Origin: a virus
Direction: 5' to 3' (one strand)
Length of the DNA stretch: 36,369 nt
IMG/VR virus record: IMGVR_UViG_3300025435_000048
Coordinates: 1-36,369 of that record
This document shows positions 33,695 to 36,369 of the stretch, piece after piece; the first letter of the stretch is position 1, and every line of letters starts with the position of its first letter. The notes under the pieces are model-generated. The model saw only the letters and a program-made list of their open reading frames with translations. It ran no database searches and had not been told where the DNA came from. Made by a program: the position numbers and the translations under genes.

Positions 33695-33951
33695 GCGATC
33701 AATACCTCCGCACGGTTCATGAACTCAACCACCAGTTCGCGAAGTTCCTCTTCCTTTCGCGAAGCGTCTTGAGCCCAGATCGCGTTCTCGCCCTCGACCA
33801 ACTCCCATGCAGCATCGGCCACGGCAGACCAAATTCGTTTGTAAATAAGATCTCGCTCATCCCATTCAAGCAATGTAAAATCTCTCTCTCGTAATACCTG
33901 CGCCCGATAGGCCTCATACAGCTTTTGGGTCAATTCCTCGTGCGTAATCAT
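33691..33951 (-). CDS. hypothetical 86-aa helical protein
   Basis: 86 residues, almost all helix: MITHEELTQKLYEAYRAQVL, then RDLIYKRIWSAVADAAWELV and KEEELRELVVEFMNRAEVLI. Acidic, no motif recognised. It overlaps the DUF551 gene (ATGA) and the next gene upstream (TGATG). Part of the block of small genes between the two terminase subunits. Confidence 0.65.
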   Translation of the reverse strand: MITHEELTQKLYEAYRAQVLRERDFTLLEWDERDLIYKRIWSAVADAAWELVEGENAIWAQDASRKEEELRELVVEFMNRAEVLIA

Positions 33952-34220
33952 CAGTAACGGTCCACTTCGATGTCAACGCCGAGCTGGTCAGCGCATTGCT
34001 GCATGATGGCCCAAAGCCGGTCACGTAGCACGGTGTTGATGTCTTCCATCATTCCGATCTCGGTACGGTCAATGGCCATGAACTCGGCGACGGCTTCCCA
34101 GCCCCGCCTTTGCGCTCGTGTGAGAAGATGGTACGGGATCGCTGGGCTTTGGTGCTGGTTGAACACCGAATACAGCGTGATCGCACGGTCGATGGTTTGA
34201 GCGGTCAAGAGGCTGATCAT
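33951..34220 (-). CDS. hypothetical 89-aa protein
   Basis: 89 residues: MISLLTAQTIDRAITLYSVF, then IPYHLLTRAQRRGWEAVAEF and INTVLRDRLWAIMQQCADQL. Helical and amphipathic, without a predicted membrane segment. No family recognised. It overlaps the membrane-protein gene by four bases and the following gene by one. Confidence 0.62.
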   Translation of the reverse strand: MISLLTAQTIDRAITLYSVFNQHQSPAIPYHLLTRAQRRGWEAVAEFMAIDRTEIGMMEDINTVLRDRLWAIMQQCADQLGVDIEVDRY

Positions 34221-34516
34221 GATCTTCCATCCTCTAAGTGCTTTAGGATCCGCTTTAGCATCTCGTGATCCTGCTTCGAGCGCCGGTCGTTATCTTTTCC
34301 TTCGAGCCGCTGGCCCACCATGATCAAGGGTAATGCCACGAGCTGAATAACTCCCCCGCTGACATAGAAGACGATCTGCTCCCAGCCCTTGTCGAGCGTC
34401 GGCAACAGCGACCAGACGGTGAACGCATAGACGCAGGCCATCGACGACATGGCTGTGACAGTATGTCGCGCCAGCCACTCGTTAAATGCGTTGATGTGTG
34501 AGATGGCGCGTTTCAT
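34217..34516 (-). CDS. two-TM membrane protein
   Basis: 99 residues from ATG 34516, coupled by ATGA to the 201-aa gene. Hydrophobic segments lie at about 21-37 (AMSSMACVYAFTVWSLL) and 50-67 (IVFYVSGGVIQLVALPLI), followed by a charged helix (EGKDNDRRSKQDHEMLKRIL). The layout resembles phage or low-affinity-iron-permease-like two-TM proteins, but no catalytic motif is seen. A holin-like or exclusion role is possible. Confidence 0.68.
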   Translation of the reverse strand: MKRAISHINAFNEWLARHTVTAMSSMACVYAFTVWSLLPTLDKGWEQIVFYVSGGVIQLVALPLIMVGQRLEGKDNDRRSKQDHEMLKRILKHLEDGRS

Positions 34517-35118
34517 GGTTTGCGGCCCTTGCCGACAGCGCCGCCGACATTGCCCTTGGTCCACTTGTACCGTTCGCTGAATGATTGGGCTACTTTGTCT
34601 GCCATCTCCCAGCCGTCGCTATAGCTTGGCTCATCCTTCCACATTGCTGCCTGCACAACGGCGCGGCGCTTCTCCTCGGCAACACGATACTCGGCGTCAC
34701 GCTTGTCCTGCTTGACCTTCTGATCAGCCTTCCAGTCCTCAGTCTGCATGTCGGGGTTAAGCACGATCATGGCTTCGATCAGGTCCATGACGATGGCCGC
34801 ATCGTGTGCAATCGCGCTGTCAGGATCGTGCTTGCGAAGCTCCACAACCAGCGTCTCGATCTGCTGCTGGCAGGTTGCGAGGCTCTTGATCGCGTCGTTG
34901 TAATGCTTGCGCTTGACCATCGTGGCCATCTCGGCCTTCATTCCACCAATGACAGTTTTCCAATCATCGGCATACCGTTCCAAATTTCTGGCTTCAGCAG
35001 CGGCCACATCGTACCAGCCGCGTTTTTCAACTTTGTTAAAAGAACCCCACATATTGGGATGATGTGGGTATGCGCTCTTACGCCAAATCTCATACAACTC
35101 TTCTGCGCGTTTATACAT
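34513..35118 (-). CDS. hypothetical 201-aa helical protein
   Basis: 201 residues. The N-terminus reads MYKRAEELYEIWRKSAYPHH, a middle coiled-coil-like stretch follows (AIKSLATCQQQIETLVVELR), and the basic C-terminus ends GGAVGKGRKP. No known domain recognised. An AAGGAG site lies seven bases before the ATG and sits inside the 46-aa gene, so it should be well translated. Confidence 0.7.
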   Translation of the reverse strand: MYKRAEELYEIWRKSAYPHHPNMWGSFNKVEKRGWYDVAAAEARNLERYADDWKTVIGGMKAEMATMVKRKHYNDAIKSLATCQQQIETLVVELRKHDPDSAIAHDAAIVMDLIEAMIVLNPDMQTEDWKADQKVKQDKRDAEYRVAEEKRRAVVQAAMWKDEPSYSDGWEMADKVAQSFSERYKWTKGNVGGAVGKGRKP

Positions 35119-35251
35119 CGTTATTCTCCTTTTCTATCCACTTTTCAATCCTGATTGGCCCGAAGCGCCAATATTGAATATCCTGCCAACGATCAGAGTA
35201 TGCGTTCGTCCGCCACCATGTGCGCCAGCCGAAGCCGACCCAATTAATCAT
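35111..35251 (-). CDS. 46-aa Trp-rich basic protein
   Basis: A small gene between the small terminase and the 201-aa gene. Its ATG (35251) overlaps the terminase stop (ATGATTAA) and its TAA (35111) overlaps the next ATG, so both ends show translational coupling. The product starts MINWVGFGWRTWWRTNAYS and holds seven Trp in 46 residues plus seven Arg/Lys. No family recognised; no transmembrane stretch. Real by junction logic, function unknown. Confidence 0.6.
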   Translation of the reverse strand: MINWVGFGWRTWWRTNAYSDRWQDIQYWRFGPIRIEKWIEKENNDV

Positions 35252-35723
35252 CCATTTCGTCTTCATCTGGCCCCTCGATTGCTGCTACCAGAGCTTCCCG
35301 CACCGCCAGAAGCTGATCCATGTCCAAAGCCTCCGCCTCGATCACGCGGCCCTCGACCACCTTGATGTTGGCATTGACGTCGATCTTCTCGCCATACCGG
35401 AACCGCGCCAAGCGAATCGCCTGCCACCGGCGCTCGTTCACCAGTTCCTTGCGGATATCCCATGCAACGTTCTTCCACTCGCCAATGCCGCGCAGAATTG
35501 CCTCGTTCTCCTCGACGCGCGGCTCGATGCTTAATTCACGCGCACGGGCGTATTCTGACATAAAATACGGATCTCGATGTAGTTCACGGTTCATGGTGCG
35601 GTAATCAAGCCCCACTTCCGCATCCGCGCAGATATCAGTCGCCGAGCGCCCAATCGCGATCTGCTCACAGACATAAGCCTTCATCGCATCATTCATCAAC
35701 CGTGGTGGTCCGCGTTTCGCCAT
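35244..35723 (-). CDS. terS: small terminase subunit
   Basis: 159 residues. The N-terminal HTH-like region (AYVCEQIAIGRSATDICADA; YRTMNRELHRDPYFMSEYAR) and the helical middle (VNERRWQAIRLARFRYGEKI), with an acidic tail (AIEGPDEDEMDD), match the phage small terminase that recognises DNA and regulates the large subunit. It starts the minus-strand late block and has an AGGAG site six bases before the ATG. The gene pairs with the large terminase 2 kb downstream. Confidence 0.82.
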   Translation of the reverse strand: MAKRGPPRLMNDAMKAYVCEQIAIGRSATDICADAEVGLDYRTMNRELHRDPYFMSEYARARELSIEPRVEENEAILRGIGEWKNVAWDIRKELVNERRWQAIRLARFRYGEKIDVNANIKVVEGRVIEAEALDMDQLLAVREALVAAIEGPDEDEMDD

Positions 35724-35745
35724 TTATATCTCCTGTTCTGACAGG

Positions 35746-35754
35746 TTATACACA
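35746..35754 (+). other. DnaA-box match
   Basis: TTATACACA matches the consensus TTATNCACA in full. It lies in the gap between the divergent small terminase and plus-strand gene. A single box is not proof of an origin. Confidence 0.4.
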
Positions 35755-35780
35755 CATCGCACCTACGTGACAAGTATGGG

Positions 35781-35809
35781 TTGACTAATTATAAATTTGA
35801 TAATAATTC
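35781..35809 (+). promoter_or_regulatory. possible promoter for the plus-strand gene
   Basis: TTGACT is followed after 17 bases by TAATTC, a weak -35/-10 pair ending about 33 bases before the ATG at 35842. The -10 box matches poorly, so this is tentative. Confidence 0.3.
35788..35793 (-). promoter_or_regulatory. -10-like TATAAT for the late operon
   Basis: TATAAT on the minus strand lies about 65 bases before the small terminase ATG. No good -35 is seen at the normal distance. It overlaps the plus-strand promoter candidate, so the two directions could compete. Confidence 0.3.
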
Positions 35810-35841
35810 AAATACTTCTATTAACTGGAAGGATTGATCCA

Positions 35842-36048
35842 ATGGAAGTTACCCACGTTTTAAAACTGCCCCCAAACTTTGATCGCAAGGACTGGCCTTT
35901 GAAGGACATGGAGGTTGGCCAAATCGTTTGTATTTCTAACCCACCGGCGCATGCTCAGGTCTACGTCCACGTCTATGCCTCGAAGGTAAACAAGAAATTT
36001 AGGACCAAAACCGTCGATGGCGCTTTGTTTGTCACCCGTAAATTGTGA
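35842..36048 (+). CDS. small phage protein with DWPLKDMEVGQ motif
   Basis: 68 residues from the ATG at 35842 with a GGAAGG site upstream; the longer frame from 35797 lacks one. It is the only clear plus-strand gene. The segment DRKDWPLKDMEVGQIVCI followed by SKVNKKFRTKTVDGALFVTR resembles a small phage family with a [W/F]PxxDMxVGxSF start and a GxKFxTR end, often thought to be DNA-binding. It is transcribed away from the late operon, ends at a strong terminator and may belong to the early or regulatory module. Confidence 0.72.
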   Translation: MEVTHVLKLPPNFDRKDWPLKDMEVGQIVCISNPPAHAQVYVHVYASKVNKKFRTKTVDGALFVTRKL

Positions 36049-36070
36049 TAAAACATTGAAAACAAACAAC

Positions 36071-36100
36071 AAAAGACCCGCTAGAAACGGCGGGTCTTTT
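36071..36100. terminator. bidirectional intrinsic terminator
   Basis: AAAAGACCCGC (36071-36081) pairs perfectly with GCGGGTCTTTT (36090-36100) around an eight-base loop. It has a T-run on each strand and lies 22 bases after the plus-strand gene's stop. Confidence 0.85.
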
Positions 36101-36134
36101 ATGCCTAGTTTAAATATTTGTTGATATGATTAAA

Positions 36135-36154
36135 CCATTTTGTGAACGAAATGG
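36135..36154. repeat. inverted repeat, operator candidate
   Basis: CCATTTTG and CGAAATGG form an eight-base inverted repeat (one G-T pair) around TGAA. The size fits a dimeric repressor site or a small RNA hairpin. Confidence 0.4.
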
Positions 36155-36183
36155 GCTAAGTTCTTGATTTTACTCTTCTTCTT

Positions 36184-36226
36184 ATTAATTAATTATTAGA
36201 TATTATTAATAGATTAATTAATTAAT
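36184..36226. repeat. TTAATTAA-rich inverted repeat
   Basis: ATTAATTAATTA (36184-36195) and TAATTAATTAAT (36215-36226) are inverted copies separated by 19 AT-rich bases. Such easily melted DNA is typical of unwinding elements. Confidence 0.5.
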
Positions 36227-36235
36227 CTCTCTCTC

Positions 36236-36274
36236 TTATATCTCAGGGGGTGCTATAGTGTATCTTTATATCTC
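36236..36274 (+). promoter_or_regulatory. extended -10-like box between two 9-base direct repeats
   Basis: TTATATCTC occurs at 36236-36244 and again at 36266-36274, exactly 30 bases apart. Between them is TGCTATAGT (36251-36259), close to the extended -10 consensus TGnTATAAT. No -35 is seen. Plausible regulated promoter facing right. Confidence 0.35.
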
Positions 36275-36369
36275 TAATTTATTTTGAGAGTGTCTCTAGG
36301 GTGTATCCAATAACAGTATATCAGGAAGTGGCCATAAGTGACATTTCCAACAAGTAACTTGCATTTTTA

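Larger units (their letters stand above)
36049..36369. other. 321-base non-coding AT-rich control region
   Basis: No gene is seen. Besides the terminator it holds a near-perfect 20-base inverted repeat CCATTTTG-TGAA-CGAAATGG (36135-36154), an AT-rich stretch with TTAATTAA blocks (36184-36226), a CT-rich run and an extended -10-like box. It could be an operator/promoter region or part of an origin. Confidence 0.6.

Overview
The window is about 36 kb of a tailed double-stranded DNA phage or prophage (Caudoviricetes). It holds almost the whole packaging, capsid, tail, lysis and virion-interior region. Nearly every gene lies on the minus strand, so the phage reads from right (about 35.7 kb) to left. 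Genes are tightly packed, with ATGA, TAATG and one-base junctions and good GGAG/AGGA ribosome sites. No replication, integration or RNA polymerase gene, tRNA or CRISPR array was seen. The portal and adaptor resemble the SU10/P22 short-tail type and no tape-measure gene is present, so a podovirus-like virion is inferred. The GTA-type holin, the GH108 endolysin and several small proteins recalled from alphaproteobacterial phages suggest an alphaproteobacterial host; this is inference, not proof.

Layout in the direction of transcription. (1) 36.4-35.7 kb: AT-rich control region with one small plus-strand gene, a bidirectional terminator, a perfect DnaA-box match and promoter-like elements. (2) 35.7-31.4 kb: small terminase, then seven small genes (two are tandem DUF551 paralogues, one is a two-TM membrane protein, one is a 46-aa Trp-rich product), then the large terminase. 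(3) 31.6-26.3 kb: a small gene, the portal, and a 912-aa multidomain protein with ParB-like and GNAT-like regions that resembles phage polyvalent proteins. (4) 26.3-21.2 kb: a Gly-Gly/basic repeat protein, two tandem hairpins, a 65-aa protein, a GroES-like co-chaperonin, scaffold, a small virion protein, a UUCG terminator, a capsid-associated protein and the major capsid protein. (5) 21.2-16.2 kb: structural beta-proteins, a His-rich protein, a second UUCG terminator, DUF6321, an endonuclease VII-like HNH gene, a 54-aa protein and a zinc-ribbon protein. (6) 16.2-8.7 kb: a 1349-aa tail fibre, two DUF7936 paralogues, a holin-like protein, a second S74 fibre, a glycine-rich adhesin, then holin and endolysin. 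(7) 8.7-1 kb: SU10-type adaptor, a large tail-hub candidate, a small structural protein, a protein with PY heptad repeats, a GNAT acetyltransferase, a 1284-aa protein joining an S74 domain to a lytic transglycosylase, and the start of one more gene that runs off the left edge.

How they fit together: the terminase packs DNA through the portal into a shell built from scaffold and gpT-like capsid protein, possibly helped by the phage GroES. The adaptor and hub close the head. Fibres matured by S74 chaperones, plus a Gly-rich adhesin, probably recognise the host. The transglycosylase protein probably opens peptidoglycan at entry, and holin with endolysin release progeny. The least understood parts are the polyvalent-like protein and a short Gly-Gly-[KRVE]-[VTA] motif recurring in several otherwise unrelated virion-module proteins.
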